Below, in pieces: positions 24,260 to 31,571 of a stretch of DNA of 31,571 bases. Within the stretch, counting starts at the first letter, position 1, and each line of letters begins with the position of its first letter. The notes beneath the pieces were generated by a model. It had not been told where the DNA came from and did not search any database. It was given only the letters and a program-made list of their open reading frames with translations. The position numbers and the translations under genes are program-made. The stretch lies in the NCBI GenBank assembly GCA_035711465.1, contig DASTCC010000278.1, positions 1 to 31,571 on the forward strand, given 5' to 3'. The DNA comes from DASTCC01 sp035711465. GTDB lineage: Bacteria; Acidobacteriota; Vicinamibacteria; Vicinamibacterales; SCN-69-37.

Positions 24260-25115
24260 GCGCCACACTCCTGTCCATGGGATACCAGGCCGCGTACGCC
24301 GCGGCGAGCGCTTCCGGCATCGTCCACGACGCCGACGACTCGATCGAATCGTGCCGGCGCGCGATCCTGACCGCGTCGGGCCGATCGGCCGCGCCGAAGC
24401 GCGAGTGCCACTCGGGTCCGAGCGCCGCGCGCTGGCCGTAGCGCCGCTCGACGTGCCACGCGATCCAGTGCGACCAGAAGTCGTCGGGCAGCTGCGTCTC
24501 GTCGAGCAGTCCGTGCGCGAAGCGCTGCAGCCGCGCGAGCGCGCGCCGCTGGGCGCGGTGCCCGAGGCCGAGCCGCACCAGCGTCGGCGGCACGACGCGC
24601 GCCGTCGCGACGATCATCCAGACCAGCTCCGGCGCGATGCGCGGCGCCGCGAATCCCTCGCCCGGCGCGATCAGCCTGGAGCGGAAGTGATCGAGCACGC
24701 GCGTGGACGCCTGCACCCGGAACTCCGGAGCCTCCCAGGCCGCTCGGGCGACGAGGCCGAGCAGGCGATCGGGGATCAGGAGACCGTCGGCGCCGTGGGC
24801 CTCGAGCGCCAGGCGGGCCCGAATCGCGCCGTCCGACCACCGCAGCTGCTTCGCCGACGAGCGCGCCCAGCGCTTCCGATGGGTGACCGCGTCGGTCAGC
24901 GAGGGCGCGGCGCGCGCAACCAGGCGACGCCAGTCGAGCCGCGTGAACGGAATCCGATCCAGGGCACGCGCCTCGGCCGAGGCGAACCAGCGCTCGGCGG
25001 TCAGGCCGGGGCCGTCTGCGAACAGCTCGTCGAACAGCGCGAGCGCCAGCTGCTGCAGCGCCGCGGTCGCGGCCCTCAGATCCTCGGCGTCGACGTCGAG
25101 GATATGGGGGGTCAT
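24234..25115 (-). CDS. 293-aa helical protein between dual-vWA and MoxR 2
   Basis: Soluble, Leu/Ala/Arg-rich, mainly helical protein. Start ATG 25115 overlaps the dual-vWA stop by 4 bp; a much longer in-frame extension is antisense-like Arg/Ala sequence inside the vWA gene and is rejected. Recognisable stretches: ATAALQQLALALFDELFADG, IPFTRLDWRRLVARAAPSL, an Arg-rich LVRLGLGHRAQRRALARLQR, and Trp-rich FWSHWIAWHVERRYG. I recognise no family and no catalytic motif. Its place between a vWA protein and a RavA-like ATPase suggests an adaptor (compare ViaA-type partners of RavA, to which no sequence likeness is claimed). Confidence 0.78.
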   Translation of the reverse strand: MTPHILDVDAEDLRAATAALQQLALALFDELFADGPGLTAERWFASAEARALDRIPFTRLDWRRLVARAAPSLTDAVTHRKRWARSSAKQLRWSDGAIRARLALEAHGADGLLIPDRLLGLVARAAWEAPEFRVQASTRVLDHFRSRLIAPGEGFAAPRIAPELVWMIVATARVVPPTLVRLGLGHRAQRRALARLQRFAHGLLDETQLPDDFWSHWIAWHVERRYGQRAALGPEWHSRFGAADRPDAVRIARRHDSIESSASWTMPEALAAAYAAWYPMDRSVARVRTDPRA

Positions 25116-27751
25116 GGATCCACCCGCCGCGCCAGGATGGCCGCGAGATACGCGAGGCAGCCGAGCGCCGCCGCGAACGGCCAGAGATCGACGCGGCCGC
25201 CGGCGGCGAGCGGGCGAACGCCGCTCATCCGTTCGATCGCATCGAAGCTGCCGCCTCCCGCTGACGCCATCGCCCGCAGCAGCGGCTCGTTTAATCCGGC
25301 GCTGTACGACTCGGCCACGCGGCGTCCGGAGAGCGGCTGCCGGGGCGGCACGAGCATCGGGATCCGCTGCGGCCGCACCAGCGCACCTGGTCCCGACTCC
25401 TTGAGCACGAGCGTCCCGTCGATCGCGCGGTCGGACGGCGGCAGCGTGAGCCTGGCGCGGAACGTCGCCGGCGCTTCGTCGTCTCTGCGCACCGACACTT
25501 CGAGCGCTGGCGCGCCCGGCATCTCCACCGACGCGTCGATCCGATCCACCTCGGGGAGGCGATCGCCTTCCGGCGCCAGCGCGATGTCGATCTCGAGGTC
25601 GTGCCCCTGCGCGGTGAGCTGGAACGTATAGCGGCGGCTGCTCACCGACGGCAGCACGGCTTCGATCCACTGACGAATGGCGGCGCGCCCGTCGGCGCGT
25701 CCGATCCACGCCGCCGGAAACGCCGTGGTCAGCTCGCCGACGTTCGCGGTGCCGCTCTCGCGGTAGGCGAGCACGGGATCGGTCAGCTTCGGCCGCACCG
25801 CCACCGGCACGACGTCGTCTTTCGGCGAGGTCGTGGCGGTGCCTTCGAGCGGAATCTCGGGCACCGCCATCGCGAAGCCGCTCGGCAGGACGTGCTTCAT
25901 CGACAGGGCGGTGTAGCCGCCGGGCTCGAAGAAATGGTTCTTCTCGTCCTGATCGAAGTAGGGGATCTTGACCCGCTGCGGATCGAAGCCCGACTCGACG
26001 TGAATCGGATCGGCCAGCGCGCTCATCGGTTCGTTGGACGCGAACGGCTCGGGCCTGATGCCGAACGCCGTCGTCCGGCAATCGGGACGGTACTGCGAGA
26101 GCTGCCGCAGCGGGCCGAAGCCGCCGTCGGAGAAGAACAGGAGCCCGCAGTTCTTCAATCGCCGCGCTGCGAGCTGCTGCAGCGCTTCCTGAGGATCGGT
26201 GCCGCCGTCGCACGTCAGGCGCCGGATTTCGTCGATGGCGCGCGCCTTGCCCTGCGGCGTCATCGGCTCGGCGGTGAGACGGCCCGACGCCGACGTCGTG
26301 AACGCCATCAGGTCGAGCAGGTCGTGTGGCCGCAGGTAACGATCGACGATCGACGCGGCGATCTGCTGCGCGGTCAGCAGCGGTCCGCCGCACATCGATC
26401 CCGACGTGTCGATCAGCATCACCAGGTGACGCGGCGGCGGGCCGCCCTGCCGGGCGCGGGCCTCGCTGACGAGCGGCAGCAGCGGCGCGAGCGGCGTCTC
26501 GTCGTACGACATCAGGGTGGTCGCCGAGAGCGGCGATCCGCTGTGCGCGCCGTTGGCGACGAACAGGCCGGTCCGGCGCGACGCCACTGCCTCCGAGATC
26601 CGCGCCAGCGCACCCGGCGCGAACGCCGCGGCGGGTGTGCCGTCGATCACGATCGCGTCGTAGTCCTCGATCGGCTCGGACGGTCCCAGTGCCGACGGCT
26701 CCATCCGTACCGCGTCGATCGCGCCCGCGGGGAATGCGGCCGTCCATCGGGTGTCGCCAATCGCCAGCACGCGCGGCGCTCGCTCGACGTGCACGAACAG
26801 GCGCCGCCGCTCGACGCGGCCCAGGCCTTCGACGGCGACGTCCACGAATTGCAGCCCCGGTTGAGCGAACACCACGGGCGTCCGGAACTGGGCCCATTGA
26901 CGGCCGGTCAATTCGATCGCCCGCCGCGTTTCGAGCGCGTCGCCATCGGGTCGTCCCTGCGATCGCGTATGCGCGGCGAGCTCGAGCGTCGCCGCCTGCG
27001 TCGCGCCGCCGGCATTGCCGATCACGCCGCGGACGTAGGTCTCGCTGCCGGCGTCGACGTAGGCGGGCAGATTGGCCGAGACGATGCCGAGCGCCGGTGC
27101 GCCCGCCGCAATCGGCAGCACGTGGATCGCGATGCCGCGCGCGGCGAGCTGCGCGGCCGCCGCCAGGCCGTCGCCGTCGGTCTCGTTGCCGTCGCTGACC
27201 AGGACCACCGCGCCGCGGCCGCCGTTTCGCTCGATCGCGTTGGCGGCGCCGACGAGACCGTTGGCGATGTTGCTGCCAGGTCCCACCGCGAACGCGCTTT
27301 CGGGAAGCTCGTCGAATCGGTCCGCGATATCGTTCAGCGGCACGGGCCGGCCGAAGGCAGCGACGTCCGAGCGGAACGTGAGCACCTCCGCGGTCGCGGT
27401 CGGGTCAGCGGCCGCCGTCGCCGAGCGAAGCCGCTCGCTCGCGGTCGCGCGCACGCGCGTCAGCCCGCCAGACGCGCGCGTCATGCTGTCGGAGACGTCG
27501 AGGAGCACGACCACGTGAAAGCTGGAACGCTGACCGCGCCGCTCGAGCGTCGGCGCCGCGAGCGCGATCGCGAGAAAGGCCGCCGCGACCGCCGTGCCCG
27601 AGGTGACGACGGCTTGCGTCGTTCGCCGGGTGCCGAGGTGACGCCGCGCCAGCGGCCACCGCGCCGCGACGAGCGCGGCGCCGGCCGCGGCGACGACGAT
27701 CGCCGCGAGCCAGAGCTGCCACGTGTACGCGGGCGCGAAAACCAACCTCAT
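25112..27751 (-). CDS. Membrane protein with two vWA domains
   Basis: 879 aa; ATG 27751 overlaps the upstream stop by 4 bp. TM1 is at about 12-30 and TM2 at about 47-67, with a strongly basic loop between them (RWPLARRHLGTRRTTQ), so the loop is cytoplasmic and what follows TM2 is periplasmic. vWA 1 has MIDAS DVSDS at 85-89 and LVSDGNETDGDG later. Residues ~325-415 form a Rossmann/GATase1-like segment (VLAIGDTRWTAAF, DYDAIVIDGTP). vWA 2 has MIDAS DTSGS at 448-452, the CDGGTDPQEAL Thr motif and LLFFSDGG. A beta-rich region and a C-terminal TM (~850-872, LWPFAAALGCLAYLAAILA) end the protein. MoxR-linked vWA proteins bind metal-dependently to partners; here both MIDAS sites look intact. In this operon it is the prime candidate for the vWA member of the ternary system. 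Confidence 0.92.
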   Translation of the reverse strand: MRLVFAPAYTWQLWLAAIVVAAAGAALVAARWPLARRHLGTRRTTQAVVTSGTAVAAAFLAIALAAPTLERRGQRSSFHVVVLLDVSDSMTRASGGLTRVRATASERLRSATAAADPTATAEVLTFRSDVAAFGRPVPLNDIADRFDELPESAFAVGPGSNIANGLVGAANAIERNGGRGAVVLVSDGNETDGDGLAAAAQLAARGIAIHVLPIAAGAPALGIVSANLPAYVDAGSETYVRGVIGNAGGATQAATLELAAHTRSQGRPDGDALETRRAIELTGRQWAQFRTPVVFAQPGLQFVDVAVEGLGRVERRRLFVHVERAPRVLAIGDTRWTAAFPAGAIDAVRMEPSALGPSEPIEDYDAIVIDGTPAAAFAPGALARISEAVASRRTGLFVANGAHSGSPLSATTLMSYDETPLAPLLPLVSEARARQGGPPPRHLVMLIDTSGSMCGGPLLTAQQIAASIVDRYLRPHDLLDLMAFTTSASGRLTAEPMTPQGKARAIDEIRRLTCDGGTDPQEALQQLAARRLKNCGLLFFSDGGFGPLRQLSQYRPDCRTTAFGIRPEPFASNEPMSALADPIHVESGFDPQRVKIPYFDQDEKNHFFEPGGYTALSMKHVLPSGFAMAVPEIPLEGTATTSPKDDVVPVAVRPKLTDPVLAYRESGTANVGELTTAFPAAWIGRADGRAAIRQWIEAVLPSVSSRRYTFQLTAQGHDLEIDIALAPEGDRLPEVDRIDASVEMPGAPALEVSVRRDDEAPATFRARLTLPPSDRAIDGTLVLKESGPGALVRPQRIPMLVPPRQPLSGRRVAESYSAGLNEPLLRAMASAGGGSFDAIERMSGVRPLAAGGRVDLWPFAAALGCLAYLAAILARRVDP

Positions 27752-29484
27752 TGGGCGCCTCGCACCAGCGCGAGACCGCGCTCGGCCAGAAACACCAGCG
27801 CCGCCGCGCCGACCAGCCATGGCCAGAGCGGCAGTCGCCGCTCGGTCTGCTGTTCGCGCGGCGCGCGCGGATCGAACGTGCCGACGGATCGCGGCATCCG
27901 TGCCGTGTGGCCTTCGCCCGGATGGAGCGCTATGCGGGTGCCCGCCGGCTCAGGCTGCTCCGGCGACGTCAGCGTGAAGAGCGGCGGCCGCGGACGCCGC
28001 TCCAGGATCCAGCGCGCAGCGTTGAGAAAGACCGTCGACGAGAACCGGGCCACGTTGTCGTCGCCGTCGAGCGGAAGCCCCGGCACGTACGCGGCGACGG
28101 GCGTCGCACGCTCGGCGATCCAGATCGCGCCCTCGGGACCGCTCAGCACCGGGTTGAACCCTGGCGGCAGCGACGGCGTCCCTTTCATCCCGCTCTGCTC
28201 GGCGACGTCGAGGTTCAGCCCGGCGACGAGCGGGCTGGTTTCGAGAAACGTCGTGATCGGCTGCGCCGATCCGCGGCGCGGCTCGTAGCCCGACCCCAGA
28301 ACGATGGCCGGACGCGAGTCCAGCATCTCGATCGTCGGCACGACGCGGAGCTCTGGATCGTCTCGATCGGCGGTCCATCCCAATCGCGTCAGCCATTCAC
28401 GACGGCCGACCCGCCAATCGACGCGAACCGGACCCGATCGCGGCACGTCGATCTCCGCTTCGTCGTCGTAGCGGTAGGCGCCGGCTGGCGTGATCCGGAA
28501 CGCGTAGCGGCCGGGCAGCGGGAGCTTCACGTCCAGGCTTCCGTTCGGCCCGTCCCACGTTTCGACGCGGTGCGTGCGGACGGCGCCATCGGGCGACCGC
28601 ACGTCGAGCGTCACGTTCGACGCAGCGATGTCGCCGAACGCGCCGACGACGACTCGCACGCCTCGCACCTCGCCGCTCACCCGGTCGCGGTCGTCGACGA
28701 CGTCGACGATCCCGGCGTTCGCCGCTGGCTGTGACACGTCGATCCAGACGTCGCCGCGCGAGGCCGGACCATCCGGCCCGTCCATCCACGGCGGCGCCGG
28801 CATGTCGGTGACCACGATCGTCGCGCCGGTCGCGCATCCCTCCTTCGCTGAAGCTATGGAGGGCAAGCCCTCCTCCTTCGCTGAAGCTCCGGAGGGCAAG
28901 CCCTCTTCCTTCGCTGAAGCTACGGAGGGCAAGCCCTCTTCCTTCGCTGAAGCGCCGGTGGAGGCGAGCGCGCGCTGAACGAGCGACAATTCGGTGCCGA
29001 GCGGCCGGGGCTCGATCGCCGACACGAGATCCAGCAGGTCGCCGAGGCTCGTGACGTTCTCGGCAATCGTGACGAGCTCGAGGTCGAAGGCCGAGAGCGT
29101 GAAGCAGGCAATCGCGGATTGCTGCGGCGCCGCGACCGAGCGAAGCGCCGCGACGGCCGCATCGGCGCGCGTGCTGCCGTCGAGCCGGGTGGTCATGCTC
29201 GCCGACCGATCGACGAGCACGCGGACGCCGGTTTTGCTCGACCGCTCCATCACCGCGGCCGCGGGACCGTGCGGCACGGCGAAGAGCAGGAGCAGCAGCA
29301 CCGCCATCTGCAGGAAGAAGAGCGGCGTCGCCCGCGGCGTGCTCCAGGCGATCCGGCTCGTCGATCCGAGCACGGGATCGTCGCGGAAGAACAGCGCTGC
29401 CGACAGCACGGCGCGGCGGAAGTTCGGCCTCGCCATGTAGATGACGACCAGCGCCGCCGCGAAGGCCGCGAACACGTAGATCAT
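27748..29484 (-). CDS. BatA-like N-terminal membrane and vWA protein
   Basis: 578 aa; ATG 29484 overlaps the DUF58 stop by 4 bp. TM1 (2-18, IYVFAAFAAALVVIYMA) and TM2 (54-70, PLFFLQMAVLLLLLFAV) flank a basic loop (NFRRAVLSAALFFRDDP), the classical BatA/aerotolerance N-terminal layout. The vWA domain begins at VRVLVDRSASM with MIDAS D92/S94/S96 and is predicted periplasmic. Within it, residues ~178-216 are a tandem SAKEEGLPS-type insertion encoded by a 33-bp DNA repeat. The later region is beta-rich (LPLPGRYAFRITPAGAYRY). A C-terminal TM (LWPWLVGAAALVFLAERGL) ends it. Together with MoxR 1 and the DUF58 protein it makes a standard MoxR-DUF58-vWA module. Confidence 0.9.
   Translation of the reverse strand: MIYVFAAFAAALVVIYMARPNFRRAVLSAALFFRDDPVLGSTSRIAWSTPRATPLFFLQMAVLLLLLFAVPHGPAAAVMERSSKTGVRVLVDRSASMTTRLDGSTRADAAVAALRSVAAPQQSAIACFTLSAFDLELVTIAENVTSLGDLLDLVSAIEPRPLGTELSLVQRALASTGASAKEEGLPSVASAKEEGLPSGASAKEEGLPSIASAKEGCATGATIVVTDMPAPPWMDGPDGPASRGDVWIDVSQPAANAGIVDVVDDRDRVSGEVRGVRVVVGAFGDIAASNVTLDVRSPDGAVRTHRVETWDGPNGSLDVKLPLPGRYAFRITPAGAYRYDDEAEIDVPRSGPVRVDWRVGRREWLTRLGWTADRDDPELRVVPTIEMLDSRPAIVLGSGYEPRRGSAQPITTFLETSPLVAGLNLDVAEQSGMKGTPSLPPGFNPVLSGPEGAIWIAERATPVAAYVPGLPLDGDDNVARFSSTVFLNAARWILERRPRPPLFTLTSPEQPEPAGTRIALHPGEGHTARMPRSVGTFDPRAPREQQTERRLPLWPWLVGAAALVFLAERGLALVRGAQ
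28841..28953 (-). repeat. In-frame tandem 33-bp repeat inside the BatA-like vWA gene
   Basis: Three full 33-bp units (28841-28873, 28874-28906, 28907-28939) plus a 14-bp partial fourth. On the plus strand each unit starts TCCTTCGCTGAAGC and ends GGAGGGCAAGCCCTC. Each contains two small dyads (CTTC-GCT-GAAG-like and GGAGGGC-AA-GCCCTCC). The unit length is a multiple of three, so the array adds 11 residues per copy without breaking the frame. It interrupts a vWA domain in a surface-loop position. Confidence 0.9.
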
Positions 29485-30476
29485 CGCGCGCCGTCCGGCA
29501 TCACGAGGCGACGCACGATCTCCTGCCCGAAGAAGTGGTCGCGAAAGATGGCGCTCGGCGCCGGATCGGCTTCCGCCGGCCACGTCCAGCGAAGACGCTC
29601 GTAGCCTCCCGCGGTCGCGGCGCGATCGAAGCGGCGCTTCCGCTCGTCGATCCGTCCCTTGACGTCGTCGAGTAAGTCCGCCGTCAGCCGGACGCGCAGT
29701 TCGGGCGACGAGACGCCCGGACCGTCGAGGCGACGGAGGCCGTGCCCGACGCGGTGCGTCTCGCACGGCCAGCTGTCGAAGTCGACGACGACGACCCAGC
29801 GCGATCCTTGTTGCGCGTGGCGGATGCGCGCGGCCAGCGCCGTCACGTCGGCGTCGTCCGCGTGGTAGAGGTCGGTGAGCACGAGCCAGACGCTGCCCGG
29901 CGGCAGCGCACGCTCCAGCGCGGTCCCCTCCTTCGCTCGCGTGACCGCTGAGCGAGCTTCGGACGCCACGCGGCCGTTCGCGGCGGGGGCGGTCAGACGC
30001 TGCAGCGCGTGACGGATGCGCCCGCGATCCGCAGACGTCCCCAGTTCGACGACCTGTCTGCGGCCGAGCGCGTGCAGCGCCACCGCGTCGCCCGATCGAC
30101 CGGCGATGTAGGCCATCGCCTCCGCGAACCAGCGAGCGATGTGCAGCTTGGACGCCACTTCGGGCAATCGCATCGTCGCGCGCGTGTCGATCGAGATGAC
30201 GACACGGGTCTGCACCTCGTGCTCGAACGTGCGCACCACCAGCTCGTCGCGGCGATGATGACGGGCCGAGGCGCGCCAGTCGACGTGGCGGACGTCGTCG
30301 CCGGGCAGGTACGGCCGAAACTCGCGGAACTCGAGGCTCTGTCCGCGCTGACGGATGAGGTGCGCACCGGTGACCGTTCCACGATCGCGCTGGCGCAGTC
30401 GCAGCCGGTAGCGATCCAGCTGCGACGAGGCGATCGGCAATGCCTCAGGCGTAACAGCGCTGCCAGAGCGTGTCAT
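29481..30476 (-). CDS. DUF58-family protein of the MoxR module
   Basis: 331 aa. The family signature EFREFRPYLPGDDVRHVDWR is present, followed by SARHHRRDELVVRTFEHEV and a degenerate vWA-like fold (RVVISIDTRATMRLP, SVWLVLTDLYHADD, WVVVVDFDSWPCE). DUF58 proteins accompany MoxR ATPases and membrane vWA proteins; their function is thought to be in complex assembly and is not biochemically settled. ATG 30476 overlaps the end of MoxR 1 by 32 bp and has only a weak ribosome-binding site; a TTG at about 30440 is an alternative start. The protein has no TM segment, so it is cytoplasmic. A short Lys/Glu/Gly stretch (AKEGT) near residue 180 has a 12-bp DNA match to the 33-bp repeat of the next gene. 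Confidence 0.92.
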   Translation of the reverse strand: MTRSGSAVTPEALPIASSQLDRYRLRLRQRDRGTVTGAHLIRQRGQSLEFREFRPYLPGDDVRHVDWRASARHHRRDELVVRTFEHEVQTRVVISIDTRATMRLPEVASKLHIARWFAEAMAYIAGRSGDAVALHALGRRQVVELGTSADRGRIRHALQRLTAPAANGRVASEARSAVTRAKEGTALERALPPGSVWLVLTDLYHADDADVTALAARIRHAQQGSRWVVVVDFDSWPCETHRVGHGLRRLDGPGVSSPELRVRLTADLLDDVKGRIDERKRRFDRAATAGGYERLRWTWPAEADPAPSAIFRDHFFGQEIVRRLVMPDGAR

Positions 30477-31449
30477 AGGCCGAGTCCTTGGGTGCCGTGA
30501 GCAGACAGAGCCGGCGGATCGCGTCGTCGAGCCGGGCGTCAGGATCGCTGTCGACGTCGTCCGCGTGGTCGTCGTCGAGCGACAGGCGCAGCCGGTGGCG
30601 CAGCGCGTGCACGACCACGGCCTGGAGGTGCGATGCGGCGACGTACTGCACGTCGGTGTCCGAAAGACACACCCAAGCTTTCGCCGCGAGCATGATGTCG
30701 CCGGCCGCGCGCGGGCTCATGCCGTACTGGATCCGCCGCGCGGCGCTCTCGATCTCGGCGCGCGTCCCCGACGGATTGGCGAGGTTCGAGAACGAGCGAT
30801 TCGTCGCGAGAAAGAGGTTGGTGACGTGCGCCTCGACCGCGGGCAGCGGCGCGATCGCTCGAATCAGCGCCGAGATCTCGCTGACCAGCGATTCGGCGGC
30901 GCGCGCATCGCCCGGCAGATCGTAATACTTGAGATTCGCCTTCGACCCGTTCGTGGACTCGTCCTCCGGATCGGGCGCGCCCGCACCGGCGCGCTTGCGC
31001 ACGATCCGCTTCACCGTGGGGCCGTCGGGCACCGGCATCCGCACTTTGAACATGAATCGGTCGGCCTGAGCCGCAGGCAGCGTGTAGGTGCCTTCGTGGT
31101 CGATCGGATTCTGCGTCGCGAGGACGACGAAGGGGGAGGGCAGCGCGTGCTCTTCGCCGAGCACCGTGACTTTCTTTTCGGCCATCGCCTCGAGCATCGC
31201 CGACTGCGTCTTCGGCGTCGCGCGATTGATCTCGTCGGCGAGGAGCAGCGACGTGAAGATCGGCCCGCTCTGGAACCGCAGCCCGCCGTTGCCGGTCGGC
31301 ATCAGGGTGCCGGTGATGTCGGCCGGCATCAGATCCGGCGTGAACTGAATGCGCCCCGCCTTCAGGTTCAGGACGCGCGCGAGGCGTTTGACCAGCTCGG
31401 TCTTGCCGAGGCCGGGGTTCCCCTCGAGCAGCACGTGGCCGCCGCTCAA
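30445..31449 (-). CDS. MoxR-type AAA+ ATPase 1 (5' disrupted)
   Basis: AAA+ ATPase of the classical MoxR clade: Walker A GNPGLGKT, Walker B LLLADEINRA, TPKTQSAMLEAMAEKKVT, sensor 1 in VVLATQNPIDHEGTY, Arg finger in QADRFMFKVRMP, and a C-terminal lid with TRAEIESAARRI and AGDIMLAAKAWVCLS. TTG 31449 is the first usable start. However, family-like sequence continues upstream in frame (LYGLETVIKLSLAALL) to 31494, where an in-frame TAG stands. The usual 30-50 N-terminal residues are thus missing or interrupted. Near the C-terminus there is an unusual acidic loop (DDDHADDVDSDPD). It heads the operon with DUF58 and the vWA genes. If translation restarts at TTG, all nucleotide-binding motifs would still be made. 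Confidence 0.85.
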   Translation of the reverse strand: MSGGHVLLEGNPGLGKTELVKRLARVLNLKAGRIQFTPDLMPADITGTLMPTGNGGLRFQSGPIFTSLLLADEINRATPKTQSAMLEAMAEKKVTVLGEEHALPSPFVVLATQNPIDHEGTYTLPAAQADRFMFKVRMPVPDGPTVKRIVRKRAGAGAPDPEDESTNGSKANLKYYDLPGDARAAESLVSEISALIRAIAPLPAVEAHVTNLFLATNRSFSNLANPSGTRAEIESAARRIQYGMSPRAAGDIMLAAKAWVCLSDTDVQYVAASHLQAVVVHALRHRLRLSLDDDHADDVDSDPDARLDDAIRRLCLLTAPKDSAYDTLWQRCYA

Positions 31450-31494
31450 CAGCGCCGCGAGCGAGAGCTTGATGACGGTCTCGAGGCCGTACAG

Positions 31495-31571
31495 CTATTC
31501 GCCGACGGCATCTATTACTTGTGCGGTATGCCTTCTAGCGTGAGCTACGTCCATCATTATTCCGAGGGGCT
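31495..31571. other. Low-GC edge segment upstream of MoxR 1, possible junction
   Basis: The last 77 bp are about 52% GC (counted by hand), far below the rest. On the minus strand a frame MMDVAHARRHTAQVIDAVGE from ATG 31557 meets TAG at 31497-31495 and is in phase with MoxR, but uses codons rare elsewhere here (AGA, AGG, ATA, GTA). On the plus strand, LFADGIYYLCGMPSSVSYVH reads open to the window end with ordinary-looking residues. It is either the tail of a different sequence joined here or a mutated MoxR N-terminus. Confidence 0.4.

Noticed and set aside
25116..26897. Longer start for the 293-aa gene
   Set aside because: It would overlap most of the dual-vWA gene with Arg/Ala-rich sequence. 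ATG 25115 has the operon's usual ATGA overlap.
25601..28288. 895-codon plus-strand frame opposite the vWA genes
   Set aside because: Mirror frame of two clear vWA proteins; it crosses both genes and contains no recognisable domain.
28841..28953. CRISPR array
   Set aside because: The units are directly contiguous with no unique spacers, lie inside a coding frame, and no cas genes are present.

Overview
The window is very GC-rich (GC-ending codons dominate) and is packed with genes on the minus strand. It combines a Hanks-type Ser/Thr kinase fused to a TolB/WD40-like propeller, two PadR plus orphan MacB/FtsX permease pairs (the acidobacterial 'ADOP' arrangement), and a long MoxR/DUF58/vWA operon. 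This suggests an Acidobacteriota genome, most likely Vicinamibacteria-like. That assignment is inferred from gene content only.

Layout. (1) 1-2664 (+): 3' part of a membrane-anchored Ser/Thr kinase with a periplasmic propeller. It is followed directly by a 22-codon stub of a second kinase (2665-2730) that stops right after its glycine-rich loop. (2) 2747-3389 (-): a VapBC toxin-antitoxin pair abutting the broken kinase. (3) 3498-4190 (+): a HEAT-like DNA alkylation repair protein. (4) 4195-10341 (-): two tandem PadR-repressor/ADOP-permease modules, each with an inverted repeat near the repressor start. (5) 10476-11348 (-): a secreted metzincin-like protein whose zinc motif begins QExxH instead of HExxH. 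(6) 11446-31494 (-): a roughly 20-kb operon, mostly with 4-bp ATGA stop/start overlaps.

The large operon reads, in transcription order: MoxR ATPase 1, DUF58 protein, BatA-like single-vWA membrane protein, dual-vWA membrane protein, a helical 293-aa protein, MoxR ATPase 2 (RavA-like), a 511-aa protein, a 163-bp duplicated junction holding a palindromic insert and a 56-codon bridging frame, a 656-aa protein with a C-terminal coiled coil, a 111-aa Arg/Trp-rich protein, and a 2593-aa three-TM protein with about 2000 residues of propeller-like sequence. This composition matches the published comparative-genomic concept of MoxR-vWA-beta-propeller 'ternary' systems, proposed to be NTP-driven conflict or chaperone machines. 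I propose that the cytoplasmic MoxR rings work with soluble partners. The vWA domains and the giant propeller are predicted to lie in the periplasm, and the giant's three TM segments would couple the two sides.

The right edge is odd. MoxR homology stops at 31494 at an in-frame TAG, and the last 77 bp have clearly lower GC, so MoxR 1 is 5'-disrupted by a rearrangement, a nonsense mutation or an assembly join. No tRNA, rRNA, CRISPR array, IS transposase or gene-free stretch above 300 bp was seen.
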